64,000 nt of DNA from JBNKWA01 sp050299555 (GCA_050299555.1 JBNKWA010000016.1:1-64000); one strand, 5' to 3'. Positions 55,082-64,000 are shown, counted from the first letter of the stretch. Translations and numbers: made by a program. The notes: generated by a model not told the origin, from the letters alone.

Positions 55082-56460
55082 GCAGCATCCGGAGAAACTG
55101 GCAGGACCACTGCTGCCTCGAACATATCGCTCGCGGGTCGGCTGAACTGCAGGCTGCCGGCATGGGCGATGGCGACCGCCTGAACGATGGCGAGGCCGAG
55201 CCCCGCACTCTCGGGTGACACGCCGGTGTCACGGGCATAGCGGCGACCGGCATCCTGCCAGTGCCCCTCGGCAATACCAGGCCCGCGATCGCGCACCGCA
55301 AGACGGGCAAGCCCGTCGGCCTGGGACAACGCCAGCGTCACCGGAGGGGTGCCATGCCGCAGGGCGTTCCCCAGCAGATTCTTGCATGCCTCGACCAGCG
55401 ACAACGAGTCTCCGCGGCACCACACCGGATCCTCGGGCAAAGCGAGTTCGGGCGGCTCGGTGCCGGGCAGAAGGGCGTGATCGGTTTCGTCTATCGCCCG
55501 GATTGCAACGGTTCGGAGGTCGATCCGCTCCAGTTCGACCGAATCGGCGCGGTGGATGATCAGCGCATGGCTGAGCAGCTGTTCCGTCAGCCGGCTGAGG
55601 TTCAGCGAGCGGGCGTGAATGCGCCCGACGATGCGCTGCAGCCGGTCGGGTTCCGATTCGTCCTGCGCCAGCTCGGCCTGCGCGCGCAACGCCGCAATCG
55701 GCGTACGCAACTGATGCGAGGCATCGGCGATCAGGTTGCGCATGACGCCGATCTGCCGGTCGAGGCGGGTCATGAACCGGTTCAGCGTCGCCACCAGGCT
55801 GCCGATCTCGCGTGGCACGGGCACATTGAGCGGGGTCAGATCCTGTGCCGCGCGATCCGCCAGACTGCGTTCGATCCGGCGCAACGGGTCGAGTGCCGAG
55901 CGCACCGCGAAGATCAGCAACAAGGTGATGATGACGCCGGCGACTCCGGCCGCGATCAACGCGTTTCGCGCGATCTGGCGCGCCAACTGCGTGCGCGCCC
56001 GCAGCGTGTGGCCGACCAGCACAGTCACTGTGCCAGAATAGGTCCGCTCGGCAAAGGGTCGTGCCACGCGCGCCACGCGCGCCGGCTCGCCGGCGAAATC
56101 GGTGTTGAAGAAAGCCGCCGGTCTATCCGGCAGGGCGAGCGTGGCGTACCCGGTAATCAACCGGCCACCGGAATCATATACCGCGTAGATGATCCGGTCC
56201 TGGGGTGCCAGCGACAGAAGCTCGAAGGCCGAGACCGGCATGTCGACCACCACCTTTCCGTCGTTCAGCGACACCGACCGCGCGATCTGGCGCGCGGCCC
56301 CGACAAGCAGGCGGTCGTAGGATTGCTGGGCGGCACTGCGACCATAGGCGAGGGCAGCAACCGACACCGCAACGCCGCCCAGGGCCAGAACCATCGCGAT
56401 GGCAAAGCCCAGTCGCGCGGCAAGCGAGTGCCGCGTCGCCCCCACGGGCGCTTCAGGCAT
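55078..56460 (-). CDS. Sensor histidine kinase, TctE/QseC type
   Basis: A 460-residue inner-membrane kinase. Two membrane helices (about residues 18-40 and 166-188) flank a periplasmic sensor domain. HAMP is near 189-240, the phospho-acceptor is H249 in DASHQLRTPIAALRAQ, the N box EACKNLLGNALRHG, and the G boxes VRDRGPGIAEG and GLGLAIVQAVA. It is encoded between the response regulator (8-nt overlap) and the binding protein. The periplasmic region would be the natural partner of the binding protein. Confidence 0.92.
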   Translation of the reverse strand: MPEAPVGATRHSLAARLGFAIAMVLALGGVAVSVAALAYGRSAAQQSYDRLLVGAARQIARSVSLNDGKVVVDMPVSAFELLSLAPQDRIIYAVYDSGGRLITGYATLALPDRPAAFFNTDFAGEPARVARVARPFAERTYSGTVTVLVGHTLRARTQLARQIARNALIAAGVAGVIITLLLIFAVRSALDPLRRIERSLADRAAQDLTPLNVPVPREIGSLVATLNRFMTRLDRQIGVMRNLIADASHQLRTPIAALRAQAELAQDESEPDRLQRIVGRIHARSLNLSRLTEQLLSHALIIHRADSVELERIDLRTVAIRAIDETDHALLPGTEPPELALPEDPVWCRGDSLSLVEACKNLLGNALRHGTPPVTLALSQADGLARLAVRDRGPGIAEGHWQDAGRRYARDTGVSPESAGLGLAIVQAVAIAHAGSLQFSRPASDMFEAAVVLPVSPDAA

Positions 56461-57124
56461 CGACCACGAGCTGATACCCCAGACCCCGCAAGGTGCGGAT
56501 CATGACGCCGCTGCCCTCCAGCTTGCGTCTCAGTCGTCCAATCTGGATTTCAACGGCGTTGAAGCTTGTCGGCTCGTCGTTGAAAGCGAACATGCGCTCG
56601 AAGATCCGCTCCTTCGGGACCACTCGCCCGCGGTTGGCGAGCAGCATTTCGAGCAGGCTGAATTCCCTGCGCGTCAAGGGCAGAACCTCGCCGCGCAGGC
56701 TGGCCGTGCAGCCTGCCGGGTCGAAAACAATGTCGCCGAGTTCGATGATCCCTCCGCGGTCGTTGCTGGCGCGGCGTGACAGCGCCCGAACCCGGGCCTC
56801 AAGCTCGCGCAGGTCGAACGGCTTCACCAGGTAGTCGTCGGCACCCCGGTCGAGCGCCGCCACCCGGTCATCGATGGCACTGCGGGCGGTCAGCATCAGC
56901 ACTGGTGTGGTGGCGTGGGCATCGCGCAGCACGCAGAGGACCTCGGTGCCGCTGCCATCGGGAAGGCCGATGTCGAGGATGGCAACATCGTAGTCCTGCA
57001 CGGCCAGTCCATCCTTGGCGGCCGCTACGGTCGAAACATGGTCGACGGCGTCGCCACGCCTCTTGAAGCGTGCCACGATTGCGTCGGCGACATCCGGCGT
57101 GTCCTCCAGAAGCAGGATGCGCAA
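56453..57124 (-). CDS. Response regulator, OmpR/TctD type
   Basis: A 223-residue DNA-binding regulator. The receiver domain starts MRILLLEDTPDVAD and has the phospho-acceptor D51 in VAILDIGLPDGSG and the Lys in YLVKPFD. The winged helix ends with TSFNAVEIQIGRLRRKLEGS and IRTLRGLGYQLV. The start is TTG, 7 nt after a GGGAGG ribosome site; the open frame further upstream looks non-coding. It is the first gene of the three-gene unit and is divergent from the beta-glucosidase gene. Confidence 0.92.
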   Translation of the reverse strand: MRILLLEDTPDVADAIVARFKRRGDAVDHVSTVAAAKDGLAVQDYDVAILDIGLPDGSGTEVLCVLRDAHATTPVLMLTARSAIDDRVAALDRGADDYLVKPFDLRELEARVRALSRRASNDRGGIIELGDIVFDPAGCTASLRGEVLPLTRREFSLLEMLLANRGRVVPKERIFERMFAFNDEPTSFNAVEIQIGRLRRKLEGSGVMIRTLRGLGYQLVVDA

Positions 57125-57182
57125 GCTTTTTCCTCCCGCCCCGGCACGACCGCCTGTCTGGCCGTGACGCGTGTTATTGCTT

Positions 57183-57193
57183 CGATAATATCG
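57183..57193. promoter_or_regulatory. Short palindrome between response regulator and beta-glucosidase genes
   Basis: CGATA-A-TATCG, a perfect 11-bp palindrome about 59 bp from the regulator start and 117 bp from the glucosidase start. It may be an operator or a -10 element. No second copy was noticed. Confidence 0.3.
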
Positions 57194-57309
57194 GCAGAAA
57201 GCCCCCATGCAACTGCGACGCGGGCAGTCGCGCCTCGCGGCGCGTGACACTCGCCTTTGCGCGCGATAGTGCGAACCAGCGACAGCACAGGAAGACAACG
57301 GAGGGGAAG

Positions 57310-59781
57310 ATGTCGCCGAAGTCGGCTCAAGAGCTCGTGGACGAGTTGACGTTGGAAGAGCAGGTTGCCCTCCTGTCTGGTGAGGACTTCTGGTCATTGC
57401 CGGCGATACCACGGTTGGGGATCGGCAAGTTGCGGGTTACTGACGGGCCCAACGGTGCCCGCGGTGCGGGGTCGCTGATCGGTGGTGTCAAGTCTGCCGC
57501 CTTCCCGGTCGGCATCGCTATCGGCGCCAGCTGGGATCCGGCGCTGGCCGAGGAAATCGGTGCGGCCCTGGCGGAGGAAGTGAAGTCCAAGGGCGCCCAC
57601 GTCTCGCTGGCGCCAACGGTCAACATCCACCGCTCGGTCACCAACGGGCGCAATTTCGAGTGCTATTCCGAAGACCCCGAGCTGACGGCGGCGGTGGCCG
57701 CGGCCTATGTCCGCGGATTGCAGGGCAAGGGCGTGTCCGCCACGATCAAGCATTTCGCCGGCAACGAGTCGGAGATCGAACGCACCACCATCAACTCGGA
57801 AGTCGACGAGCGGGCCCTGCGCGAGATCTATCTGCGTCCGTTCGAGGCTGCGGTGACGGATGCCGGCACCTGGGCGATGATGTCCTCCTACAACAAGCTG
57901 AATGGAACCTACACGGCCGAGAACCGTTGGCTGCTGACCGATGTCCTGCGCGGCGACTGGGGATTTGACGGGCTGGTCATGTCAGACTGGTTCGGGTCGC
58001 GCTCCACCGCGCCGACGGTGAATGCCGGCCTCGACCTAGAAATGCCGGGGCCGGCGCGCGACCGCGGCGAAAAGCTAATCGCTGCGGTAGAGGCGGGCGA
58101 GGTGAGCCAAGCGACGGTTCGGACGCGGGCGCTGAACGTGCTGCGGCTGATGGAACGGACCGGCGCGCTCACCGACAACGCGCCCCTGAACGAACGCGCC
58201 GAAAACCGCCCCGCCCATCGCGCGCTGATCCGCCGCGCCGGGGCGGCAGGGACGGTGCTCCTCAAGAACGACGGATTGCTGCCGCTGGCGTCCCCGACCG
58301 GCAAGATCGCGGTCATCGGGCCAAACGCCCGGGTGGCACAGATCATGGGCGGCGGATCGGCGCAGCTCAATCCGCACTATGCCATCAGCCCCTGGGACGG
58401 ATTGGCGGACCGGCTCGGCGAGGACAGCCTGGCCTTCGCGCCGGGCTGCACCAACCACCGCTGGGAGCCGCTCTGGACCGGCGCGCTGACCGCCGAGTTC
58501 TTTGCCTCGACCGATCTTTCGGGCGACCCGGTTCATACCGAGGCGATGACCGAGGCAATTGCCTTCTGGTTCCCGCCCCTTGCCGGCGGCAAGGTCGATC
58601 CGCAGCGTTTCTCGGCCCGGATCACCGGCCAGTTCACGCCAGAGGTCAGTGGAACGCACCACTTCGGGCTCTTTTCGGCAGGATTCTCGCGGCTTCTGGT
58701 CGATGGCAAGACCGTAGCCGACGCCTGGACAGGCTGGAAAAAGGGCCGCACCTTCTTCGAGGAAGGCTGCGACGAAGTTGTGGGCGAGATAGTCCTGAAG
58801 GCCGGTCGCAGCTACGACGTTGCCGTGGAGTTTTCCGCCAAGCCGTCGGACAACCTTGCCTTCTCTGCCCTGCGCGCCGGCATTGGCCGGCCCATCGGTG
58901 ACGCGGAGATCGAATCGGCGGCACGACAGGCCAGCGAGGCCGAGACGGCGCTGGTCTTTGTCGGTCGCTCCGGCGAATGGGACACCGAGGGCAGCGACCT
59001 GGAAGGGATCGCCCTGCCTGGCCGGCAGGACGACCTGGTAGCAGCGGTGCTGAAGGCCAATCCCCGCACCGTCGTCGTCCTCCAGACCGGCGGGCCGGTG
59101 GAGATGCCCTGGATTGGGGCGGCGCCTGCCGTGCTGCAGGCCTGGTACCCTGGGCAGGAGTGCGGCAATGCCATCGCCGATGTCCTGTTCGGCGATGCCG
59201 AGCCGGGCGGCCGGCTGCCGCAGACCTTCCCGGTGCGCTGGCGGGACAATCCAACCCAGAGTCAGGACCCCGAGGTCTATCCCGGTCTGAACGGCCGGGT
59301 CCGCTACGAGGAAGGCGTCTTTGTTGGCTACCGCCACTACGAGCGGCAAGGGATCGCGCCGCTGTTCCCGTTCGGACATGGCCTGGGCTACACCGACTTC
59401 GAACTTTCCGGGCTGGCGGTGGACCCTGCCGCTGGCGGGGCCAGCGCAAGGCTGACCGTAACCAATACCGGTGCACGCCGGGGCAGCACAGTGGTGCAGA
59501 TTTACGTCGGCGACCAGGACGCCTCGGTGCCGCGGCCGGTGCGGGAACTCAAGGCCTTCGCCAAGGTCACACTCGAGGCCGGTGAGGCTCGTGAGCTGGC
59601 CTTCGACCTGTCGCCCCGGGCATTCGCCTTCTACGACACGGGGGCCGGCGCCTGGCGGGTAGAGGCCGGCAGCTTCGAGATCAGCGCCGGCCTCTCGGCG
59701 ACCGATATCAGGGCACAGGCCGAGATCGACCTGTGTGAGGCATTACTGCCGCGCCGGGCAGCGGATCGGGGGAAGCAATGA
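57310..59781 (+). CDS. GH3 beta-glucosidase with PA14 domain
   Basis: An 823-residue glycoside hydrolase family 3 enzyme. The first domain has LAPTVNIHRSVTNGRNFEC and SEDP, then KHFAGNESE (about residue 147), and the nucleophile D226 in GLVMSDWFG. A PA14 carbohydrate-binding domain is inserted at about residues 390-525, and a fibronectin III-like domain ends the protein. No signal peptide is seen, so it acts in the cytoplasm on imported glycosides. The ATG follows GGAGGGGAAG. It overlaps the aldolase gene by 4 nt (ATGA), forming an operon. Substrate could be beta-glucosides or xylosides. Confidence 0.93.
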   Translation: MSPKSAQELVDELTLEEQVALLSGEDFWSLPAIPRLGIGKLRVTDGPNGARGAGSLIGGVKSAAFPVGIAIGASWDPALAEEIGAALAEEVKSKGAHVSLAPTVNIHRSVTNGRNFECYSEDPELTAAVAAAYVRGLQGKGVSATIKHFAGNESEIERTTINSEVDERALREIYLRPFEAAVTDAGTWAMMSSYNKLNGTYTAENRWLLTDVLRGDWGFDGLVMSDWFGSRSTAPTVNAGLDLEMPGPARDRGEKLIAAVEAGEVSQATVRTRALNVLRLMERTGALTDNAPLNERAENRPAHRALIRRAGAAGTVLLKNDGLLPLASPTGKIAVIGPNARVAQIMGGGSAQLNPHYAISPWDGLADRLGEDSLAFAPGCTNHRWEPLWTGALTAEFFASTDLSGDPVHTEAMTEAIAFWFPPLAGGKVDPQRFSARITGQFTPEVSGTHHFGLFSAGFSRLLVDGKTVADAWTGWKKGRTFFEEGCDEVVGEIVLKAGRSYDVAVEFSAKPSDNLAFSALRAGIGRPIGDAEIESAARQASEAETALVFVGRSGEWDTEGSDLEGIALPGRQDDLVAAVLKANPRTVVVLQTGGPVEMPWIGAAPAVLQAWYPGQECGNAIADVLFGDAEPGGRLPQTFPVRWRDNPTQSQDPEVYPGLNGRVRYEEGVFVGYRHYERQGIAPLFPFGHGLGYTDFELSGLAVDPAAGGASARLTVTNTGARRGSTVVQIYVGDQDASVPRPVRELKAFAKVTLEAGEARELAFDLSPRAFAFYDTGAGAWRVEAGSFEISAGLSATDIRAQAEIDLCEALLPRRAADRGKQ

Positions 59782-60437
59782 CGACGGACGAGCGGGCGCT
59801 CCGCGCCTCAATCATCGACAAGGCGCGCTGGATGAACGACACCGGCCTCAACCAGGGCACGTCGGGCAATATCTCGGCGCGCTGCGGCGACGTGATGCTG
59901 ATCACGCCGAGCGCCACGCCTTACGACGCGATGGAGCCCGACATGCTGGCGGCGATGCCGATCGAGGGCGAGTACGGCCATTGGGAGGGGCCGCTGCGTC
60001 CTTCGACCGAGTGGCGGTTCCATCTCGACATCATGCGCGCTCGGCCCGAGGTCGGCGCCGTCGTGCATACCCACTCCACACATGCCACCGCGCTGTCGAT
60101 GGCGCGCAAGTCGATCCCTGCCGCCCACTACATGGTCGCGGTTTTCGGTGGCAACAGCGTGCGCTGCGCGGGTTACGCCACGTTCGGGACCAAGGCCCTG
60201 TCCGATGCCGCGCTGGTCGCACTGGAAGGGCGCACCGCCTGCCTGCTGGCCAACCACGGCATGCTGGCGACCGGCGCCTCGCTCGACAAGGCGATGTGGA
60301 CAGCGGTGGAACTGGAGACATTGGCGCGGCAGTACTATCTGACGCTGGCGATCGGCGGGCCGGTGATCCTGAGCGATGCCGAGATCGCCGACGCGGCCGG
60401 CTCCATGGCCTCCTACGGCCTGCGCGACGACGCCTAG
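59778..60437 (+). CDS. Class II aldolase/adducin family protein
   Basis: A 219-residue zinc-dependent aldolase or epimerase-like enzyme of the fuculose/rhamnulose-phosphate type. The metal His pair is in VVHTHSTHATAL, and the third His is in CLLANHGMLATG. LNQGTSGNISARCGDVMLIT supplies the phosphate-binding loop. It overlaps the beta-glucosidase gene, so its likely substrate is a sugar phosphate or related acid derived from the released glycone or aglycone. Related proteins act as L-fuculose-phosphate aldolase, L-ribulose-phosphate epimerase or decarboxylases, so the exact reaction is unknown. Confidence 0.9.
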   Translation: MTTDERALRASIIDKARWMNDTGLNQGTSGNISARCGDVMLITPSATPYDAMEPDMLAAMPIEGEYGHWEGPLRPSTEWRFHLDIMRARPEVGAVVHTHSTHATALSMARKSIPAAHYMVAVFGGNSVRCAGYATFGTKALSDAALVALEGRTACLLANHGMLATGASLDKAMWTAVELETLARQYYLTLAIGGPVILSDAEIADAAGSMASYGLRDDA

Positions 60438-60457
60438 TCCCTCGACTCGGCCGCGAA

Positions 60458-60618
60458 TGTCCCCATTCGGACGCGCCGGATGGATAGCAAACGGCGAGCG
60501 GACATGCCGGAAAGTTAGCCCGGATTCGACGTCCGCACGTGCGTCCCCACGGGGACGCCTTGCAAGACGCTGATCCATAAGGATAAAAGTGTTAACGCCC
60601 GTGGGGCGCGTGGGGACA
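60458..60618. repeat. Cluster of GGGGAC/GTCCCC inverted elements between convergent genes
   Basis: TGTCCCCA at 60458-60465 is the complement of TGGGGACA at 60611-60618. Between them, at 60541-60558, GCGTCCCC-AC-GGGGACGC is a perfect 8-bp palindrome. The 217-bp space lies between the aldolase and the dehydratase/HPPD-like gene. It could be terminators for both strands or a binding-site array. No T-tracts are seen. Confidence 0.5.
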
Positions 60619-60654
60619 CCCATCAAGTTTCCGCACGCGAGATCGGGCCGTGCG

Positions 60655-62547
60655 TCAACGGCTCGGCACACCTGCGGCCGACAGCAGCCGCTGTTGCGCG
60701 GCCACGCGAAAGCTTGCGTTCGGAGCACCGTAACCGCCATAGGCGTCCTTGCGCTGGACGATCTCGAAGAAGAAGCCGTCGCCGTAGATCCTGGAATAGA
60801 GCTGAAAGTACTCGCCCCCCGCATCGCGGTCGTAGAGGATGTGGTGCTCGCGCATTCGCTCGGTAAGCCCAGCGTCGAGGCCGAGGCGGGCGGCGACGTC
60901 AGCGTAATAGTTCCCCGGGATCTCCAGCGGATGGAAGCCGAGCGCCTTGAGCCGTGCCGCCGCGGCGAAGATGTCATCGGTGGCAAAGGCGACGTGCTGC
61001 ACGGCAGAGCCGAAGCTTTGCACCAGGTAGCGGCCGGCCAGCGTCCGCCGCGACTCGGCACCGTTCAGCGTGATCCGCAGCCTGCCGCCATCACCTTCGA
61101 TCGCCTGGCTGCGCACCAGGCCGCCAGGGTCGACGATGTCGACCATCGGCGCCTTCGCTGCATCGAAGATCGAGGTATAGAACAGCGACCAGGACAGCAT
61201 CTCCTCGTAGTTCATGGTCTGGGCGATGTGGTCGATCCGGATCAGTCCCGCGTCGCCGGGGGAGCCATCGTCCTCGGTCGGCCGGAACTCGAGCTCCCAT
61301 ACCTTGGCCAGTTCGCTCTGGGCGTCGATGAAGTGAATCACACCGCCACCAACGCCGCGGATGGCCGGAATGTCGAGTTCGCCCGGGCCGACCGGCTGGC
61401 TGAAGGTGGCCGCGCCGAGCGCCTCGGCCCGGGCGACCGTCGCCCGGGCATCGTCCACCTTTAGCCCGATGTCACAGATGGATGTGCCGTGCATCAGGTA
61501 GGCGGAATGGGCAAAGCCCTCGCGCTCGGTATTGATCACGACATTGATCCCGCCCTGGCGCCACAGTTCCACCGCCTTGGCGACGTGCCGGCCGGCCCGG
61601 TGAAAGCCCATGCTGCGAAAAAGCGCGGCGAGCCTGTCCGCCTCGGCCTCGTCGGCGGTGAACTCGATGAACTCCACACCGGACGGTCGCACCGGCGCCG
61701 GCATCGGCGGCAGATCGACCTTGAGCGAGGGCTCCAGCCGCCGGACCCGGTCCATCAGGTTCACCAGCGAGCGGTGGCCATCGATGGCGACCGTCCGCGG
61801 ACTGCCGCCGCGGAACTGGTCGTTGAAGATCTCCAGCGAAAGCGGGCCGGCATAACCGGTCGCCACCACGGCACGCATGAAGCCGGTAACGTCAAGATCG
61901 CCCTCGCCGGGCATGTTGCGGAAGTGCCTTGACCAGTAGAGCAGATCCATCTCGATCATCGGCGCATCGGCAAGCTGAACGAAAAAGATGCGGTCGCCGG
62001 GAATGGAGCGGATCGACGCCGGGTCGAGCTTGCGGCCGAGGGTGTGGAAGCTGTCGAGGATCAGGCCGACATTCGGGCTATCGGCACGGCGGACCACCTC
62101 CCAAGCGTCGCGATGATCGTTGATATGCCGGCCCCAGGCCAGCGCCTCGTAGCCGATGCGGATGCCCCTGGTGGCCGCGCGCTGGCCGAGCTCGGCGAAA
62201 TCAGCGGCCAGCCGGTCGATGCCGCCTAGGCTTTCGGGATGCACTGATGAGCAGACCAGCACCAGGTCGGTGCCGAGTTCGTTCATGAGATCGAACTTGC
62301 GCTCGGCACGATCGAAGGCGCTGGTGCGATGCGGCTCGGGCAGGCCCTCGAAATCGCGGAAGGGCTGGAACAGGGTGATGGCGAGGCCATGGTCGCGGAC
62401 CATGCGGCCAACCTCGGCCGGCCCGCCATCGAAGGCGAGGAAGTCCTGCTCGAAGATCTCGACCCCGTCGAAGCCGGCCGCGGCGATGGCCTGCAGCTTT
62501 TCGCGCAGGTCGCCGGCAATGGACACGGTGGCAATGGATGTCTTCAT
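60655..62547 (-). CDS. Two-domain 3-dehydroshikimate dehydratase / HPPD-like protein (QuiC type)
   Basis: A 630-residue fusion. The N-terminal TIM barrel (about residues 1-275) is of the xylose isomerase type, with EIFEQDFLAFDGG, GLILDSFHTLGR and PLSLEIFNDQFRG; the C-terminal half (about 290-630) is a 4-hydroxyphenylpyruvate dioxygenase-like VOC pair, with HIAQTMNYEEMLSWSLFY and YGDGFFFEIVQRK. Proteins with this architecture convert 3-dehydroshikimate to protocatechuate in quinate and shikimate breakdown. ATG at 62547 is chosen; a longer reading runs through the aroQ gene. It is divergent from aroQ and the oxidoreductase. Confidence 0.9.
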   Translation of the reverse strand: MKTSIATVSIAGDLREKLQAIAAAGFDGVEIFEQDFLAFDGGPAEVGRMVRDHGLAITLFQPFRDFEGLPEPHRTSAFDRAERKFDLMNELGTDLVLVCSSVHPESLGGIDRLAADFAELGQRAATRGIRIGYEALAWGRHINDHRDAWEVVRRADSPNVGLILDSFHTLGRKLDPASIRSIPGDRIFFVQLADAPMIEMDLLYWSRHFRNMPGEGDLDVTGFMRAVVATGYAGPLSLEIFNDQFRGGSPRTVAIDGHRSLVNLMDRVRRLEPSLKVDLPPMPAPVRPSGVEFIEFTADEAEADRLAALFRSMGFHRAGRHVAKAVELWRQGGINVVINTEREGFAHSAYLMHGTSICDIGLKVDDARATVARAEALGAATFSQPVGPGELDIPAIRGVGGGVIHFIDAQSELAKVWELEFRPTEDDGSPGDAGLIRIDHIAQTMNYEEMLSWSLFYTSIFDAAKAPMVDIVDPGGLVRSQAIEGDGGRLRITLNGAESRRTLAGRYLVQSFGSAVQHVAFATDDIFAAAARLKALGFHPLEIPGNYYADVAARLGLDAGLTERMREHHILYDRDAGGEYFQLYSRIYGDGFFFEIVQRKDAYGGYGAPNASFRVAAQQRLLSAAGVPSR

Positions 62548-62703
62548 CGGCCGACAGCCTTTCCGGGGGACCCCTCTTTGATAACCCAAGCGCCCGGTCT
62601 GGAACAGCGCTCCGCGAGGTGCCGCACGAAGCTTGCAGGGGGGCGGCAAAAACGCTCTAGTCGCCGGATGTCGGGCACAGGCCGGCCGGACCGGGAGTGA
62701 GGC

Positions 62704-63144
62704 GTGACCAAGACCATATACATTCTGAACGGACCCAACCTGAACCTTCTCGGGAAACGCCAGCCGGAGATCTACGGGCGCGACACGCTGGACGACGTGG
62801 CCCGACAATGCGCCGAGGTGGCAGCGGGTGCCGGGCTGGAATGTCGTCCGCTGCAATCGAACCACGAAGGCCAGATCGTCGACTGGATTCACGAGGCGCG
62901 CGAGAAAGCTGCGGGGATCATCATCAACCCCGGTGCGTACAGCCATACCTCGGTGGCCATCCTCGATGCGCTGAACACTTTTGAGGGGCCGGTGCTGGAA
63001 GTGCACGTCTCCAACATCCACAAGCGCGAGAGCTTTCGCCACCATTCCTACGTGTCGCTGCGCGCCGACGGAGTGATCGCCGGCTTCGGGATCGAGGGCT
63101 ACGCGCTGGCGATGCGGCGCATGGTCTCGCTCATGGCCGGATGA
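62704..63144 (+). CDS. aroQ: Type II 3-dehydroquinate dehydratase
   Basis: A 146-residue dodecameric-type dehydratase interconverting 3-dehydroquinate and 3-dehydroshikimate. [16 protein letters not shown] carries the catalytic Tyr24, [13 protein letters not shown] and [16 protein letters not shown] carry substrate-binding and catalytic His/Arg. The start is GTG. Because it is beside a 3-dehydroshikimate dehydratase, it more likely serves quinate catabolism (QuiB role) than aromatic amino acid synthesis, although either direction is possible. Its TGA overlaps the next ATG. Confidence 0.94.
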   Translation: MTKTIYILNGPNLNLLGKRQPEIYGRDTLDDVARQCAEVAAGAGLECRPLQSNHEGQIVDWIHEAREKAAGIIINPGAYSHTSVAILDALNTFEGPVLEVHVSNIHKRESFRHHSYVSLRADGVIAGFGIEGYALAMRRMVSLMAG

Positions 63145-64000
63145 CCGTTCGTATCGCCGTCGTCGGCGCCGGACAGATCGGCCGTCGCCACGTCGAGGCG
63201 GTGCAGGCTGCCCGGGGCGCGGCGCTGGCGGCCGTTGTGGAGCCCGCTGAGGCGGGCAGAGCCGTGGGCGAGGCCGCCGGTGTGCCCTGGCTTGCGGCCC
63301 TGGAGGCTTTGCTGGAGGCGAAGCTGGCCGATGCCGTCATCCTGGCCACGCCTAATGCCCTGCACGCCGAGGGCGGGCTGGCCTGTCTGAAGGCCGGGCT
63401 GCCAGTGCTGGTGGAAAAGCCGCTGGCCGCCAGTGTGGCCGATGGCGAGCGGCTGGTAATAGCGGCGCGCGATGCCGGGCTGGTGCTTATGACCGGGCAT
63501 CACCGGCGACATAACCCCCTGATCATAAGGGCCAAGGCGGTGCTGGAGGAAGGCGCGCTCGGCCAGCTGGTGGCGGTGCATGGCCAGACCTGGTTTCGCA
63601 AGCCCGACGATTATTTCGACACCGACTGGCGCCGGCAGCCCGGCGCCGGTCCGATTTTCCTGAACCTCGTGCACGACATCGATCTCCTGCAGTATTTCTG
63701 CGGTCCGGTGGCCGAGGTGCACGCCATGGAGTCGAACGCCTTTCGTGGCTACGCGGTCGAGGAAACCGCGGTGATCCTGCTGCGCTTTGCCTCGGGCCTG
63801 CTGGGCACGGTCAACGTGTGTGACGCGGCCAGCGCGCCGTGGAGCTGGGAACTGACCGCGCGCGAGAACCCGGCCTATCCGGCCACCGATCAGAACTCGT
63901 ACCTGATCGGAGGCAGCGAGGGATCACTGGCACTGCCGAACCTGACGCTTTGGCGCCATGATCCGCTCGGGAACTGGATGGAGCCGATCGCAGCCACCAA
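63141..64000 (+). CDS. Gfo/Idh/MocA family oxidoreductase (cut by window end)
   Basis: At least 286 residues; the frame is open to the window end. The NAD(P)-binding N-terminus is [20 protein letters not shown], and the catalytic Lys is in [10 protein letters not shown]. The C-terminal half contains [14 protein letters not shown]. Because it overlaps aroQ by 4 nt (ATGA) and lies near the QuiC-type gene, a dehydrogenase for shikimate, quinate or a similar cyclic polyol is plausible, as known Gfo/Idh enzymes have this activity. The substrate is inferred only. Confidence 0.9.
   Translation, partial: MTVRIAVVGAGQIGRRHVEAVQAARGAALAAVVEPAEAGRAVGEAAGVPWLAALEALLEAKLADAVILATPNALHAEGGLACLKAGLPVLVEKPLAASVADGERLVIAARDAGLVLMTGHHRRHNPLIIRAKAVLEEGALGQLVAVHGQTWFRKPDDYFDTDWRRQPGAGPIFLNLVHDIDLLQYFCGPVAEVHAMESNAFRGYAVEETAVILLRFASGLLGTVNVCDAASAPWSWELTARENPAYPATDQNSYLIGGSEGSLALPNLTLWRHDPLGNWMEPIAAT

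Noticed and set aside
62548..63045. N-terminal extension of the QuiC-type gene to 63045
   Set aside because: It overlaps aroQ on the other strand and lacks family similarity; ATG at 62547 gives the normal N-terminus.

Overview
The window is GC-rich DNA, densely coding on both strands, from a Gram-negative alphaproteobacterium. The cytochrome cd1 (nir) and cNOR (nor) clusters are arranged as in Paracoccus-type denitrifiers (nirXI divergent from nirSECF-DL-GHJN, and norCBQDEF next to a Crp/Fnr regulator). The Anbu cluster and the many ABC importers also fit Rhodobacterales or relatives. The exact genus cannot be read from the sequence. No rRNA, tRNA, CRISPR array, insertion sequence or prophage gene was seen. 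The window opens with 14 G then 6 C, which looks like a contig-edge artefact.

Layout. (1) 0.06-2.9 kb: a medium-chain-type acyl-CoA synthetase divergent from moaA. (2) 3.1-11.4 kb: a complete peptide (Opp/Dpp) ABC importer on the minus strand, divergent from two M20 metallopeptidases. (3) 11.4-15.5 kb: the four-gene Anbu cluster (proteasome-like Anbu, transglutaminase, alpha-E protein, circularly permuted ATP-grasp). (4) 15.7-20.5 kb: a polyamine-type ABC importer with a DUF1330 gene inserted. (5) 20.6-25.6 kb: small genes, then a TetR regulator divergent from an acyl-CoA ligase across a perfect 15-bp inverted repeat, then a lone ATP-dependent DNA ligase. (6) 25.7-32.3 kb: an RND efflux pair and a gamma-glutamyltransferase.

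(7) 32.4-51.6 kb: denitrification. The minus-strand run nirS-E-C-F-DL-G-H-J-N plus a small membrane protein makes cytochrome cd1 nitrite reductase and its heme d1. The plus-strand run nirI-nirX-nnrS-cytochrome c is divergent from it. norCBQD-E-F follows and makes nitric oxide reductase. A 17-bp Nnr/Dnr-type box occurs identically between nirS and nirI and upstream of norC. A Crp/Fnr regulator of the NO-sensing type and a DUF4202 gene overlap each other just after norF. No nitrate or nitrous-oxide reductase lies in the window. norE carries an apparent one-base deletion.

(8) 53-57 kb: a class IV aminotransferase with a damaged-looking 5' end, then a response regulator, sensor kinase and solute-binding protein co-transcribed without transporter genes, which suggests a three-component sensor. 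(9) 57.3-64 kb: a GH3 beta-glucosidase with a PA14 domain, a class II aldolase, a 3-dehydroshikimate dehydratase/HPPD-like fusion, type II dehydroquinase, and an oxidoreductase cut by the window end. This suggests use of plant-derived glycosides and quinate/shikimate.

Many genes overlap by 4 nt (ATGA), consistent with tight operons. Most start sites were chosen by signal peptide, Shine-Dalgarno or overlap evidence, and are noted where uncertain.
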